Origin: MED660 sp002691025
GTDB taxonomy: Bacteria > Myxococcota_A > UBA9160 > UBA4427
Length of the DNA: 64,000 nt
NCBI GenBank assembly: GCA_002170485.2
Contig: NHDZ02000031.1
Location: forward strand, 1-64,000
Direction: 5' to 3'
Part shown: piece after piece, positions 1 to 9,412 of the stretch
How positions within the stretch are numbered: the first letter of the stretch is position 1
Layout of the letters: every line of letters begins with the position of its first letter
Program-made: the position numbers and the translations under genes
Notes under the pieces: model-generated
The model's input: the letters and a program-made list of their open reading frames with translations, nothing else
Told to the model about the DNA's origin: nothing
Databases searched by the model: none

Positions 1-606
1 CAGCCCTTCACCTACATGTGGCTCCACAGTCCGTTCAGCCCCTTCCACATCATCTTCAACATGTTGATGCTGTGGATGTTCGGCGCACCCCTGGCTGAGC
101 TCTGGGGCGAAGAACGCTTCCTCCGCTATTACCTGGCCTGCGGAGTGGGGGCCGGTTTCCTCATCGCCTCAGCGCCCTGGGTTCCCATCATGATGGGGTT
201 CTGGCCCGCAGACCAGAGCATGCTGATTCCGACTCTGGGCGCGTCTGGAGCCGTCATGGGCGTCATCCTCGCCTATGCGTTCACCTGGCCAAACCGCACC
301 CTGATGCTGATCTTCCCCCCGATGCCGATCAAGGCCATCTGGTTGATCCCCTTCATGCTCTTCGTGGAATACGTAAGCGGTCCGTCCAATGTCAGTCACC
401 TCGGACACGGCGGAGGTATCCTCGTCGGCTGGATCTACCTTGTACGCGAAGGCAAGACACCCGGTGCGCCCACAATCAATTCACTTCAACACAAGTGGCG
501 CCGCTATCAGATGCGTCAGAAGATCCGGGCAGTTCACAAAGACGATCGAGACCGGCGCTCGCGTCGAGACCGGGACGATGACGACGGCCCGCCTCGTTAC
601 CACTGA
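1..606 (+). CDS. Rhomboid-family intramembrane serine protease (5' end outside window)
   Basis: The reading frame is open from base 1 and starts in the typical first-helix region of rhomboids (QPFTYMWLH), so the true start lies upstream; 201 codons are visible. Hydrophobic segments follow one another as in the six-helix rhomboid core. The nucleophile is the Ser of GASGA (codon at 244-246) and the partner His lies in the SHLGHGGG segment near codon 136. Rhomboids cleave transmembrane substrates in the inner membrane. The last 50 residues are a very basic Arg/Asp-rich cytoplasmic tail (DRDRRSRRDRDDDDG). The gene converges on gspB. The family call is secure; the substrate cannot be inferred. Confidence 0.88.
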   Translation, partial: QPFTYMWLHSPFSPFHIIFNMLMLWMFGAPLAELWGEERFLRYYLACGVGAGFLIASAPWVPIMMGFWPADQSMLIPTLGASGAVMGVILAYAFTWPNRTLMLIFPPMPIKAIWLIPFMLFVEYVSGPSNVSHLGHGGGILVGWIYLVREGKTPGAPTINSLQHKWRRYQMRQKIRAVHKDDRDRRSRRDRDDDDGPPRYH

Positions 607-653
607 GCTGAGTGGAGGCGCCTCACAGGCGCCAGAAGCGTGGGCTTGCGCCC

Positions 654-1694
654 TTAGCGAGACCCGCTCCCGACCTTGCGTTCCACGCGGACACCGTCAC
701 GCTCAAAGCTCACGCCCGAGAGTTTGATCTCCACCACCTTCCATTCCATCCAGAAATCGCCCTCGGCGAAGGACCGATCAGAAGGAGACCCATCGCGAGA
801 GAGAACCGTGGAACGCTTCTCGCGATTCGGATGCCAGGTCGTGGTGATGACGGCCACCTTGAGTGAATCGGGAAGGGTCGCCGCCGCCGCGGCAGAAACC
901 GAGGGCGGGGAGGCCTTGGCCGGAAGCGGAGCAGGCTTGGCCATCGTCGTGGGAGCGGGCGTGTCCGGCATCTTTTCGGCCATGACCGCAGCCCGAGTCG
1001 GAACCGATGCGAGCTTCACGGGCTGGTTCACCGGTTGAGCCGGGGGCGGAGTGGATCGAGCGGGTCGGGGTTCGGCCTGGCGAGCGGGTGGCGAGGCGGG
1101 CGGCGAGGAAGCCACCGCCAAGGGAAGAGCCTCCACAGGTCGCGAAGGCCCCGAAGCCACAGGCGTCTTCGGGCGCTCCGCCACAGCCTGAACTGAAGCC
1201 GACTTCGCCGCGGGCGTCTCCGGCACAACCCGAGCGGACCTTGCGGTCTCGGACGCCTCTTTCGCAACCGCAGCCGAACTCTCCACAGTGGCCGCCTGGA
1301 TCGGACTTCGAGCCACCGGGGCCTGTCCCGGGGCGCGGGACACCACATGGGGAATCGTATTCGCATCGCCGGTCTGCGCTTGAAGCGGCTCCGAGGCCAC
1401 CCTGGGTTCGGCCTGACGTAGAGCGGGCTCTTCTTCAACCGGCGGCAGGATGGCTCGGGACTCGACCAGAGGGGACGACGGCGACGGCGTTTCCTCCACC
1501 CACCAACCGCGCAACCCCACACCGATACCGGCCCCGATCAAAACAGCCAGGGCACCCAGAAGCCAGGCCAAGGACCCCGAGAACCGTCTGCCTGGGGAAT
1601 GTGAGACCGGTGCATCNGAGACCCAATTCTGCGTCTCTGATTTTCTCCGCTCATCTTCTTCAAGACGCCTGAGCGCCTTCAGAATCGTACTCAT
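654..1694 (-). CDS. gspB: General secretion pathway protein B (GspB-like)
   Basis: This is a 346-residue bitopic inner-membrane protein. A short charged cytoplasmic head (MSTILKALRRLEEDERR) is typical of GspB/ExeB. One membrane segment lies at about residues 41-61, then a long Pro/Ala-rich linker (about 65-270), then a C-terminal GspB-type domain (about 275-346, with VITTTWHPNREKRSTVLSRDG-like sequence). It overlaps gspA by 4 nt (ATGA), so the two are translationally coupled. In the known GspAB complex this protein helps insert the type II secretin through peptidoglycan. One codon near residue 26 contains an N. No other gsp genes are in the window. Confidence 0.85.
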   Translation of the reverse strand: MSTILKALRRLEEDERRKSETQNWVXDAPVSHSPGRRFSGSLAWLLGALAVLIGAGIGVGLRGWWVEETPSPSSPLVESRAILPPVEEEPALRQAEPRVASEPLQAQTGDANTIPHVVSRAPGQAPVARSPIQAATVESSAAVAKEASETARSARVVPETPAAKSASVQAVAERPKTPVASGPSRPVEALPLAVASSPPASPPARQAEPRPARSTPPPAQPVNQPVKLASVPTRAAVMAEKMPDTPAPTTMAKPAPLPAKASPPSVSAAAAATLPDSLKVAVITTTWHPNREKRSTVLSRDGSPSDRSFAEGDFWMEWKVVEIKLSGVSFERDGVRVERKVGSGSR

Positions 1695-3526
1695 CCGGCC
1701 CCTCCATCCTCGACATCATCCAGGCGAGGAGTCGCATACTCTTCCAACTCGCNATAGATCAACATCTGGGTAAANGGACCGGCCAAACCGTCGACTCGGA
1801 TCCCATGAGATTGCTGGAAGTATTCGACCCCGGCCGCCGTGGCCTGATCGTAGAAACCCGTGATCGCCATATCGCCATAGCCGAGTTGGGACAGAGACTG
1901 CTGAATCCACAGCACGCCCTTCCCGCGCTCGCCTTCACTGATCAGTTCGGGTAGCCCCAGGTAGGAGCGCCAACCGACCCAGGCCAGACCCGTAAAGTGA
2001 TCCGCCAATACATCCGCGCCCACGCTCAACGAACCCGCCTCGCGGACCCCCGCAATCTCGACCATCGAACCATTCTGAGCCAGTATCGCCACGACGCGAA
2101 TCTCTCCCGTCTCGGTACGAAGCTCCACGAGAGCCGGATAATTGAGAGCCAGTAGACCCGATAGGCCTTCGCCTTCGAATTCGGTCACCTCAAGACCGGC
2201 ATCCCGCATCGCCAATACGGCTTCTTCCACGTTCGAGGGTGGNTCTCCTTCCATGGAGACGCNGTGCCGCTCCATCAGCGATCGACTCGCCGCTTTCAGA
2301 CTCGCTGCCTGATCGGACTGCAAAAGAAGAGCAGACANGAATTCAGTCGGGGGCGCAGGAGCCTCGAGGCCCGGCGGTGCCGATGCCACCGACAGCGCAC
2401 TCACAGGGATTTCCCTTTCAAACCGCACCTTCTCGAAAGCGAGTTCTTCGGCCTCGGCCGTCGCATCCTCGTCGATGATCAAGACGAAGGGTTCATCATT
2501 ACGCTCATCNGCTTCGGCCAACAACTCGTTGACCAGAGCCTCACGCTCAAGCAAGCCGGCGGTCTCAGCCGGAATCNCNGGGACTGCCGCCACATCGGAA
2601 GGATTCGACCCTTCTGGCCCGGAAGACCAGAAGAAATAACCCAACACGGCCAGAAACAGCACGGCCGCCAACGAACCCACCGCCGCCATGCCGGATGGCG
2701 CCATGGAAGAACCACTGTGCCGTACACCGGGAATCTCACGGGCGGCCTGCCTGACCCANCGCGGACCCAGTCGAACACGGCCCGCTGCAAAGCCCGCCAG
2801 AAGAGTGCGATCGGCCAAAGCGTTCACCAGACGGGGCACCCCGCCTGTCCGCCGATGGATCTCCGACATCGCGCCCGGCGTCAGGATCGGACGAGGCGAG
2901 TCCGACGCCACATCCAGGCGATGTTGGATGTAGCGACCGGTCTCCTTGGCATCCATCGGCTCNAGCCGCCACCGTACACTGACACGCTGACGCAACTGCC
3001 GTAGCTCATTGGAATCGAGCTTCTCATCCANCTCTGGCTGACCCAGCAAAATGATCTGGATCAGCTTGTTGGCTGCGGTTTCAAGATTCGATAGAAGCCG
3101 GACCTGCTCAAGGGTTCCGAGGGAAAGGTTCTGGGACTCATCGATGATCAAGACCACTCTTCGGCCCTGTGAGTTGCACTCAAGCAGAAAACGATTGAGC
3201 GAACTCAGGAGTTGCCTTCGAGAAAGACCCTCCACGGAAAGCCCGAACTCCTCATTGATCGACTGAAGGAGTTCCTGAGCGTTCTCACTCGGGTTGAAGA
3301 GAATGGCAAGTTCGGTCTCGGCTTCGATCCGCTCCAACAGGCTTCGGCAAAGAGTCGTCTTGCCGGTGCCCACTTCACCGCTCAAGACGATGAAACCTTC
3401 GCCTTCCTCAAGCCCATAGAGAAGATGCGCCAACGCCTCCTTGTGGGCGTCGGTCAGATAGAGGAACCTAGGGTTGGGTGTGAGCGAGAAAGGCTTCTCG
3501 CGAAGTCCATAAAAGGCAGTATACAT
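1691..3526 (-). CDS. gspA: GspA/ExeA-type AAA ATPase with peptidoglycan-binding domain
   Basis: The protein has 611 residues. The N-terminus (MYTAFYGLREKPFSLTPNP) is the family signature. Walker A is GEVGTGKTT at 50-58 and Walker B VVLIIDE at about 124-130. An arginine-rich AAA lid ends near residue 265, followed by one membrane helix (about 285-300), a degenerate C39-peptidase-like region and a C-terminal PG_binding_1 domain (about 535-600, with QQSLSQLGYGDMAITGFYD). The architecture matches Aeromonas ExeA, which remodels or binds peptidoglycan so the secretin can assemble. It is the first gene of a two-gene operon with gspB. Several codons contain N, so individual residues there are unknown. 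Confidence 0.9.
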   Translation of the reverse strand: MYTAFYGLREKPFSLTPNPRFLYLTDAHKEALAHLLYGLEEGEGFIVLSGEVGTGKTTLCRSLLERIEAETELAILFNPSENAQELLQSINEEFGLSVEGLSRRQLLSSLNRFLLECNSQGRRVVLIIDESQNLSLGTLEQVRLLSNLETAANKLIQIILLGQPEXDEKLDSNELRQLRQRVSVRWRXEPMDAKETGRYIQHRLDVASDSPRPILTPGAMSEIHRRTGGVPRLVNALADRTLLAGFAAGRVRLGPXWVRQAAREIPGVRHSGSSMAPSGMAAVGSLAAVLFLAVLGYFFWSSGPEGSNPSDVAAVXXIPAETAGLLEREALVNELLAEXDERNDEPFVLIIDEDATAEAEELAFEKVRFEREIPVSALSVASAPPGLEAPAPPTEFXSALLLQSDQAASLKAASRSLMERHXVSMEGXPPSNVEEAVLAMRDAGLEVTEFEGEGLSGLLALNYPALVELRTETGEIRVVAILAQNGSMVEIAGVREAGSLSVGADVLADHFTGLAWVGWRSYLGLPELISEGERGKGVLWIQQSLSQLGYGDMAITGFYDQATAAGVEYFQQSHGIRVDGLAGXFTQMLIYXELEEYATPRLDDVEDGGAG

Positions 3527-3576
3527 GCGGCTTTATCCAGAGCGGGAGTGTACCCCATTGGCGAAGCAAACCTGAG

Positions 3577-4431
3577 ATGACACAAAGTAGTCCGAATTCC
3601 GGGCCCATGGTCGGAGTGGACGTAGGCGCCACCCTGGCCAAACTGGCCATACGGTCGCCTGAGGGCCACCTCACATTCGACCTCTTGGATGCCCTGGACC
3701 TCAAGACGGTTCTCAAGAGAATCCACGATCTCGCCCCCAAAGAGCCACTGGGTCTCACCGGCTGCGGGGCCGAGAAACTGGCCGAGCAAATCGGTCTTGA
3801 ACACCACCTCTCCTTGGAATTCGAAGCCTGGGGCAAAGGGGCGAATGTCCTACTGGAACGAGAGCAAGATGAAGCCCTCGCCTCCTACCTGCTCGTCTCG
3901 CTGGGGACCGGCACGTCGATGCTCAAAGTCGAGGGCGAAGCCACCCTCCGAGTCGGAGGCACAGCACTCGGAGGCGGAACCCTTCTGGGTCTGGGTGGTG
4001 CCCTCACCGGGGCCAACGATCACCAGGCCCTGTGTGCATTGGCCCGAGAGGGGCAACGAGACCAGGTGGATCTACTGATCCAACACGTCTATCCCGATGG
4101 AGTCGGCGACCTGCCGCCCGAAGCTTCTGCATCCAACTTCGGGCTCATTGCTCGGAAGCACCATACCCAGACCCGATCCACGCATCGAGCCGAGGATCTG
4201 GCCGCCTCCGTGATCGGCCTCGTCGCTGAAAACGTGGCCTTGCAGAGTTGCGCCNTCGCTCAGGCCGCCAACCTGTCTTGCATCGTCTATGGAGGATCCG
4301 CTTTGCTCGANAACCCGCTCATGCAGGTCCTNCTNGCCGGTATCACTGCGGGCAGTGGCCGAGAAGTCATCCTGCTCGAAAATGGAAGTCACGCGGGCGC
4401 AGTCGGCGCCCTTGAGTTCGCGGCTCGCTGA
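3577..4431 (+). CDS. coaW: Type II pantothenate kinase-like protein (acetate/sugar kinase fold)
   Basis: The protein has 284 residues. An ASKHA-fold phosphate-binding loop lies at the N-terminus (GVDVGATLAKLA), with a Glu-containing substrate segment (EFEAWGKGAN) and an adenosine-phosphate loop (SLGTGTSMLKV). It ends with GGSAL and GAVGALEFA segments. This order and size match type II (eukaryote/Staphylococcus-type) pantothenate kinases, which phosphorylate pantothenate in the first committed step of CoA synthesis. It is divergent from gspA with 50 nt between starts. No strong Shine-Dalgarno is visible before the ATG. A related ASKHA kinase cannot be excluded. Confidence 0.78.
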   Translation: MTQSSPNSGPMVGVDVGATLAKLAIRSPEGHLTFDLLDALDLKTVLKRIHDLAPKEPLGLTGCGAEKLAEQIGLEHHLSLEFEAWGKGANVLLEREQDEALASYLLVSLGTGTSMLKVEGEATLRVGGTALGGGTLLGLGGALTGANDHQALCALAREGQRDQVDLLIQHVYPDGVGDLPPEASASNFGLIARKHHTQTRSTHRAEDLAASVIGLVAENVALQSCAXAQAANLSCIVYGGSALLXNPLMQVXXAGITAGSGREVILLENGSHAGAVGALEFAAR

Positions 4432-4471
4432 CTCGATTGGGNNATCCNACCNNNGANCNGGANCCAACCCA

Positions 4472-5968
4472 CTAGGAGTCTCGCGGCGCGGGCTCCGTGG
4501 GCGGTTGATCGTCGGGCCGATTCATGTTCCGAACGGCACGCTGAGTGCGCGCGATGGCGGCTCGCTGCACACGTAGCTCTTCCGTCTGCGCCGCCACCTG
4601 ACGTTCCAGTCTTTCCCGCGCTTCGGACGCTTCTTCCAGACGACGTTCAAGGCCCTCGGCACGCCGTTCAAATTCCGACAGGAGGCGACGAGTCTCTTCG
4701 TCTGCGGTTTGCTCGGAAGCCCCGAGCAGGTCCTTGAATTCCGCCTCTGCGTCCTGATCAAGAGAAGTTCCGGACCCAAAGAGATGCGAATCCACCGGAG
4801 CTTCTTCCTTCTCGGCATCGTCGTCCAGGTCCCCCAANTCAAGATCGATGTCAGCGACCTCTTCCCCATGCTCCACCGCATCCTCGGTAAACGGCTCGGT
4901 CTCAACCAGGGTCGGACGCGCTGCAAANGGATTGTCGGACTCGGCGGGGGGCCCNCCCACTTCGACTCCCTCATCAAAATCATCACCACCGCCCTGGCTG
5001 CGACCGCGACGGCGAACCATCACAATCGCACCGAGCACAACCACACCCAGCAAAGTGGCCCAGAGCATCCCNTTGCCCGATTCCTCTTCTTCGGGCGGTG
5101 CTTTGAACTGCTCCAGGACGCGCTCGGGGTCCGGCGCAATGGGCTGCACGCGGACCACTTCTTCGGCCTCCAGTTCAAGTACAGCCAGATTACGACCCAT
5201 GGGCTCCTGCGGATCCTTCAGGGCCCGCTTGCGAGCCGGTTCCGAGGTGTCAGCCACTCGCGGCTTTTTGAGCTTGACTGCAACGATCGGCTCCGCGGCC
5301 GGAACCGTACGCACCACAACCGTGGGCTCCTTCGTACCGGAGGGTTTTTTCGCCGTGGATCCGGAATTCGACTTGGCCTTCGGCGCCGGCACCGAAACGA
5401 CACGCGTCGGCTCGCGACTCGTCTTGGCCTTGGGTTTGGCCTTCGGTTTCGCGGCGGGCTTGCTGGCCGCCTTCTTCGCCGCCTTGGCCTTGGGCTTCAC
5501 GACTTTCTTGGCCACAGGCGGGGTCGCGGGAGTCGTCTTCGCGGCCACCGGCGAAGCCAGGATGTCGAGTACGATTCGAGGCGGACTGGAGAGAATCATC
5601 TCCTTGAGGCGCAAGCCTTCGCGAGACAAGCGAATCTCCGCAAGAGAGCCCTTTCCCTTCGGCGTGATGGTCACAAGGCCGATCAACGCATCCTTGTTCT
5701 TGATCTTACGAGGAATGGACGTCGCATCAATCGAAACCACCAACTCTGATACACCCGGCCGGGGAGACGCGCGTTCAATCCGATACCCGGTCGGTCGGTC
5801 CAACTCAAACACGATCCGAGTGAAATCTTGATGAGCACCGATCCGCAAATCCACGATCTCGGAGGCCGAGGCGGACCCCGTGGCCCACAGGACCATCCAT
5901 CCGGACAATAGAGCGGCCGCGAATCCACGCGCCCGACTGGAGATTCCTGTTGTGAAATCGGTTCCCAT
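4472..5968 (-). CDS. AMIN-domain single-pass membrane protein with Lys/Ala-rich linker and coiled coil
   Basis: The ATG at 5968 gives 498 residues with a good signal peptide (about 1-36, ending ATGSASAS). An AMIN domain follows (about 37-137, VDLRIGAHQDFTRIVFEL). A strongly basic KPKAKAAKKA-type linker leads to one membrane helix (MLWATLLGVVVLGAIVMV), then an acidic region and a C-terminal coiled coil rich in Glu/Arg. AMIN domains bind peptidoglycan in amidases and pilus secretins, so a cell-wall-linked role similar to FimV-like proteins is plausible, also given the nearby gspAB. An upstream ATG at 6100 would add 44 residues without signal-peptide character. A GGGGGC tract 5 nt before the ATG supports 5968. 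Confidence 0.75.
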   Translation of the reverse strand: MGTDFTTGISSRARGFAAALLSGWMVLWATGSASASEIVDLRIGAHQDFTRIVFELDRPTGYRIERASPRPGVSELVVSIDATSIPRKIKNKDALIGLVTITPKGKGSLAEIRLSREGLRLKEMILSSPPRIVLDILASPVAAKTTPATPPVAKKVVKPKAKAAKKAASKPAAKPKAKPKAKTSREPTRVVSVPAPKAKSNSGSTAKKPSGTKEPTVVVRTVPAAEPIVAVKLKKPRVADTSEPARKRALKDPQEPMGRNLAVLELEAEEVVRVQPIAPDPERVLEQFKAPPEEEESGXGMLWATLLGVVVLGAIVMVRRRGRSQGGGDDFDEGVEVXGPPAESDNXFAARPTLVETEPFTEDAVEHGEEVADIDLXLGDLDDDAEKEEAPVDSHLFGSGTSLDQDAEAEFKDLLGASEQTADEETRRLLSEFERRAEGLERRLEEASEARERLERQVAAQTEELRVQRAAIARTQRAVRNMNRPDDQPPTEPAPRDS

Positions 5969-6427
5969 GCTATGCCCCCNGAACAGGCTCCAGAACCACC
6001 CCGCCGATGTCATCCGTTCGGACGAAAGGGGCTGATCCCGCAACCGTTCTGCTCCCACTTCTATCTTGATCCCGTGCGATCTGTCCAAACCACCGGACAA
6101 ACCGGCTCAACCGAGCCCAAGCAATTTGACGCCCCGGTGATAGACCGTCATGCCTGAATCCAGCCACAAGGGCTGAACCTGACGTTTTCTACCCCCAACA
6201 TCGCCACACCATTCCCGTGGGTTCAACGGTACCAAGAAACCGGACAAGAGTCGATCAGGCGACCTGCGCTTGGCGNGCCCCCCCATCCACTCGAGAGCGG
6301 GTTGAGGGTAGATCCCAAGGAAACCCCTCACAGAGCCTACTTCGGCGCGCGGAAGCCCCTGGGCAACTTTATTCGGAAAGCTGCCTTGAAAAAGCCTGGG
6401 GCGGCGAACTCATCGGATCCAGTCGGC
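5969..6427. other. Gene-free interval between the AMIN protein and the zinc-ribbon gene
   Basis: About 460 bp between two minus-strand genes. The short open frames here have no recognisable domain and no good ribosome-binding site. It would hold the promoter of the AMIN gene and the trailer of the zinc-ribbon gene. No RNA gene or convincing terminator was seen. Confidence 0.5.
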
Positions 6428-6682
6428 TCAGGCCGCGCTGGCCACCTCGCCTTCCTCATCCAGCGCAACCCCGAACTGCGGGGGGCGCACCTGCATGAGN
6501 GACCGGGAGTGGGACATCAGAGGCGATCCAAGCTCGCTCTGAGCCGTCCAGCGGTGATCACAATGCTGACATTCGGCCAACTTCAATGTGCCGGATGCAA
6601 CCACNTCATCGTGCATCANTTCGTGGCTGCCACAAACGGGGCAACCGACTGNCGACTTCGTNCTGGGGAGTATGGATTTCAT
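6428..6682 (-). CDS. Small zinc-ribbon protein, unknown function
   Basis: This 84-residue protein starts at ATG 6682, chosen because GGAAGG lies 8 nt upstream. Two CxxC pairs (CPVCGSH near residues 14-20, then ECQHCDHRW about 25 residues later) form a classical zinc ribbon. The remainder is polar. Such proteins often bind nucleic acid or act as transcription adaptors, but nothing here identifies a partner. Several N bases fall within codons. A very AT-rich stretch lies immediately upstream on the same strand and would be its leader if the transcript starts far away. Confidence 0.65.
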   Translation of the reverse strand: MKSILPXTKSXVGCPVCGSHEXMHDXVVASGTLKLAECQHCDHRWTAQSELGSPLMSHSRXLMQVRPPQFGVALDEEGEVASAA

Positions 6683-7566
6683 ATTTTCGACCTTCCGGGT
6701 TGAGTGACTGCTTGAACTAAAACCATGATCTTGAACATGAACACGAAGTTGAATCACGCGGAAAATCTTCAGTGGGTCTTTGGGTCTCTAGCGCTTTGTT
6801 TCTTTGTTGATCGGTTNTTTTATTGGCTTGACTCTCTGTTTTCTTGGTTTTCTTGTTTTCTTGTCGTTNTTTGTTTCTTGCCGTTGTTCCTTCGTTCTCC
6901 GGGCCTCCGAGACTGCCGGAGATTGCGTTTATCGCACTGNCTTACACACTTTAATTGTCGTATCCCTGATCGGTTTGTCTAGTAATTTATGAAGATTTTT
7001 GCGTAAGAAAGAATTCAACCGTTCCCACGTGCTTTGTATTCAAGTCGCATTCCATTCAAGAACTGGATCTTTTCTTTTCAAGAATTTTCTCCGCGAATCC
7101 ATCCCGCGATTCCTGACCTTTCTGTCAGTNCAGANTTCTTTCATCTCGCTTTCTGGAGCAGAACTCTGATTCTTGCGGCCCTCCGCCTTTTTCGTTCACG
7201 TTTTCGTTCCGGTTTTCAAAGAATTCACCGAGCACGCTCGNATCGTCCGNGGGTATCCCCAGTGCGGATCGGGCCATGAGGCCAGANTGCNACCTTNCTA
7301 TCCGATGAGTATCCCGTGAGGACTTTCAAGTTTCCGTTCCNGGNGAGATAAAGACACTGAAACACCTCTGTGTGACGTAATCGGTCACATTCCTTGAATT
7401 TCCCGGGTCAACGANNCAGAACAAATCCTGTTTTGACCGCACATACGNCCAAAAGCCCCTCAGGGTGCGCCAGNATACCCTCAAAGCCGCTTTCAGAAGA
7501 GCTGGGGTATGGTCGTCGGACGGGAACCTATTTTCNCCCCTGGCCGGATCAGACAGGAGAACGAGA
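6683..7566. other. Gene-poor, T-rich (plus strand) intergenic stretch
   Basis: About 880 bp without a credible gene between the divergent zinc-ribbon and PpiC genes. The part at 6780-6900 is strikingly T-rich on the plus strand, with recurrent TTTTCTTG-like units; on the minus strand it reads as an A-rich, G-poor leader. A 6-bp inverted repeat (CTCCGG at 6897-6902, CCGGAG at 6916-6921) follows. Many N bases make details uncertain. It should contain both divergent promoters. No DnaA boxes, tRNA or rRNA sequence were seen. Confidence 0.5.
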
Positions 7567-8487
7567 GTGAGTGCACCGCCTACGGGCTCAAGCGAGAAGG
7601 AGAGTTCTGCCCGCAGGACCAACTTCCTTCTGGGTCTGGGAGCCGCTGCAGGTCTCATCGCCGCCGCTCTGGGGCTCTTGCTTCCGGACTCGTCGAGCAA
7701 TGACCCGCCCGAGCAGGAAATTGTCGCCATCGTGAATGGCGACGTGATCCTCCGCGACGACTACCTCCGACTCCTCGCAGGCTTCGAACGAGACGCCAGG
7801 AATCCGGTAGACGACAAAATTCGTCAGCATGTACTGGATCGAATGATCGAAGAAGAACTACTTGTTCAAAGAGCACTGGACCTCGGTCTCGTCCAGGTGG
7901 ACCGGCGTGTACGGGCTGATCTGACCTCGAGCCTGATTGCTTCTGTCGTATCCACAGCCGAAGAGGAAGAGGCGAGCGAAAAGGAACTTCGTGACTTCTA
8001 CGAGGACCAGGCCGGTTTCTTTGAGCGCCCCGGGCGACTTCGGGTGCGCCAGATTCTTTTTCGCGTCAGCCCCGGAGACGAAGAGGAGGCCGTCCTTGAA
8101 AAAGCCCTGGCCGCCCAGAGCGCCCTCGTCGAGGGCCAATCCTTTGAAACCGTGAATCAGGAATACGGCGACGAACAGATCTCNCCTCTCCCNGATACAC
8201 TCCTCCCTGCAATGAAACTTCGTGAATACATCGGGCCCAGCGCACTCAAGGCCGTCTTGAACCTCTCTCCCGGAGAGGTCAGCGACCCTGTCCGAACCGG
8301 CATGGGGGTCCATCTACTTCAGGTCATCGATGCCACTCCCACAGTAAGACCTTCTTTCAAGGAGATTGAAAGTCAGATCGAGGCCGAGTGGGTACGCCGA
8401 GCNGGAGACCGTGCCCTCCGGGAGTACCTTGATCAACTCCGCGCAGATGGAGACGTGCGTATCTTCTCGATCCCAGGATCAAGCTGA
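7567..8487 (+). CDS. PpiC/SurA-type peptidyl-prolyl isomerase, membrane-anchored
   Basis: The GTG at 7567 is preferred because AGGAGA lies 6 nt upstream; this gives 306 residues. One N-terminal membrane anchor or signal (FLLGLGAAAGLIAAALGLLL) is followed by a SurA-N-like helical region (VAIVNGDVILRDDYLRLL, DRMIEEELLVQRALDLGL). A parvulin domain comes next (about 160-265, LRVRQILFRVSP through GEVSDPVRTGMGVHLLQVID), then a C-terminal helix. The protein is expected in the periplasm, assisting folding of exported or outer-membrane proteins. Two N-containing codons lie in the parvulin domain. The gene stands alone, 160 nt before the next SDR gene. Confidence 0.85.
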   Translation: MSAPPTGSSEKESSARRTNFLLGLGAAAGLIAAALGLLLPDSSSNDPPEQEIVAIVNGDVILRDDYLRLLAGFERDARNPVDDKIRQHVLDRMIEEELLVQRALDLGLVQVDRRVRADLTSSLIASVVSTAEEEEASEKELRDFYEDQAGFFERPGRLRVRQILFRVSPGDEEEAVLEKALAAQSALVEGQSFETVNQEYGDEQIXPLXDTLLPAMKLREYIGPSALKAVLNLSPGEVSDPVRTGMGVHLLQVIDATPTVRPSFKEIESQIEAEWVRRXGDRALREYLDQLRADGDVRIFSIPGSS

Positions 8488-8649
8488 GCCACGAGCGCCT
8501 CCCATCGGGCCATCTCCCGCCCACCGACTCCGCTGATTCTCGAAGTCCCCACCGGGCCCCGCACAACAAACCGCGCCTGGGATCCGGTAACCTCGTTATC
8601 CACAAATTCTGAAATCAAGGATCGTCTCGCCCACCTCAAGGAGAATTCC

Positions 8650-9408
8650 ATGTCACTCAACGGAAGATTGGCTCTGATCACCGGAGGCGGGCGCGGAATC
8701 GGCCGTGCTATTTCGCTGGCGCTTGCCGAGGACGGAGCCGATATCGCCATCCATTACAATCGAGATGACGAATCAGCCAAGGCCACCGCGAAGGCCATCG
8801 CCGACCTCGGTCGTCGGGTCGGAATCTTCAGGGCCTCGCTTGAGGACATCGAAGGACTCAGCACCCTGATGGAGGCCGTCCAGAAAGAACTCGGCGATCC
8901 CGGAATCCTCGTCCACAATGCCGGAATCGCCAGCCGGGGCAAGAGCGTGGCCGAAACCCAGGCGAGTGAAGTCGACCAATTGATGCGCGTTCACGCTTTC
9001 GCACCTCACGAACTCTCCAAGCAAGCCCTGCCGGGCATGCGAAAGCACGAACGGGGAGACATCATCATGGTTTCCAGTGCGGCAACCCAGTTCGACGCGG
9101 GCGGCGGTGCCCCCTACAACATGGCCAAAGCCGCGATGGAATCGCTGGCNCGAACCCTTGCTGCCGAAGAAAGACGCAATGGGATCCGCGTGAACATCGT
9201 CGCTCCCGGACTGGTGGAAACAGAAATGGGGCGCAGACTCGTCAAGGCTACTTCCGGACTCGATGATCTCAGGAAGCTCGAAAACAAGATGCCCTTCGGC
9301 CGGATCTGTCAACCCGAAGACATCGCCGATGCCATCCGGCATCTGGTCTCAGAGCGAAGCGGATACGTGACCGGTCAGCGACTTGGCATTGATGGAGGGG
9401 GGCGCTGA
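8650..9408 (+). CDS. Short-chain dehydrogenase/reductase (FabG-like)
   Basis: The protein has 252 residues and a classical SDR layout: cofactor loop TGGGRGIG (11-18), HNAG (89-92), and catalytic Ser 142/143, Tyr156 and Lys160 (PYNMAK). The C-terminus (VTGQRLGIDGGGR) is typical of FabG-like enzymes. AAGGAG stands 8 nt before the ATG. An NADPH-dependent 3-oxoacyl reductase activity is possible, but SDR specificity cannot be read from sequence alone. Its stop lies 4 nt before the regB start, so the SDR may be co-transcribed with the two-component system. Confidence 0.85.
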   Translation: MSLNGRLALITGGGRGIGRAISLALAEDGADIAIHYNRDDESAKATAKAIADLGRRVGIFRASLEDIEGLSTLMEAVQKELGDPGILVHNAGIASRGKSVAETQASEVDQLMRVHAFAPHELSKQALPGMRKHERGDIIMVSSAATQFDAGGGAPYNMAKAAMESLXRTLAAEERRNGIRVNIVAPGLVETEMGRRLVKATSGLDDLRKLENKMPFGRICQPEDIADAIRHLVSERSGYVTGQRLGIDGGGR

Positions 9409-9412
9409 TTCC

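Noticed and set aside
617..633. GGCGCC/GGCGCC hairpin between the rhomboid and gspB genes as a terminator
   Set aside because: There is no T-tract on either strand and the stem is only 6 bp; it may be a chance palindrome in GC-rich DNA.
6683..7566. The T-rich region as a replication origin
   Set aside because: No DnaA boxes occur in it, and no dnaA, dnaN or gidA gene is near. The single DnaA box at 8596 is outside and alone.
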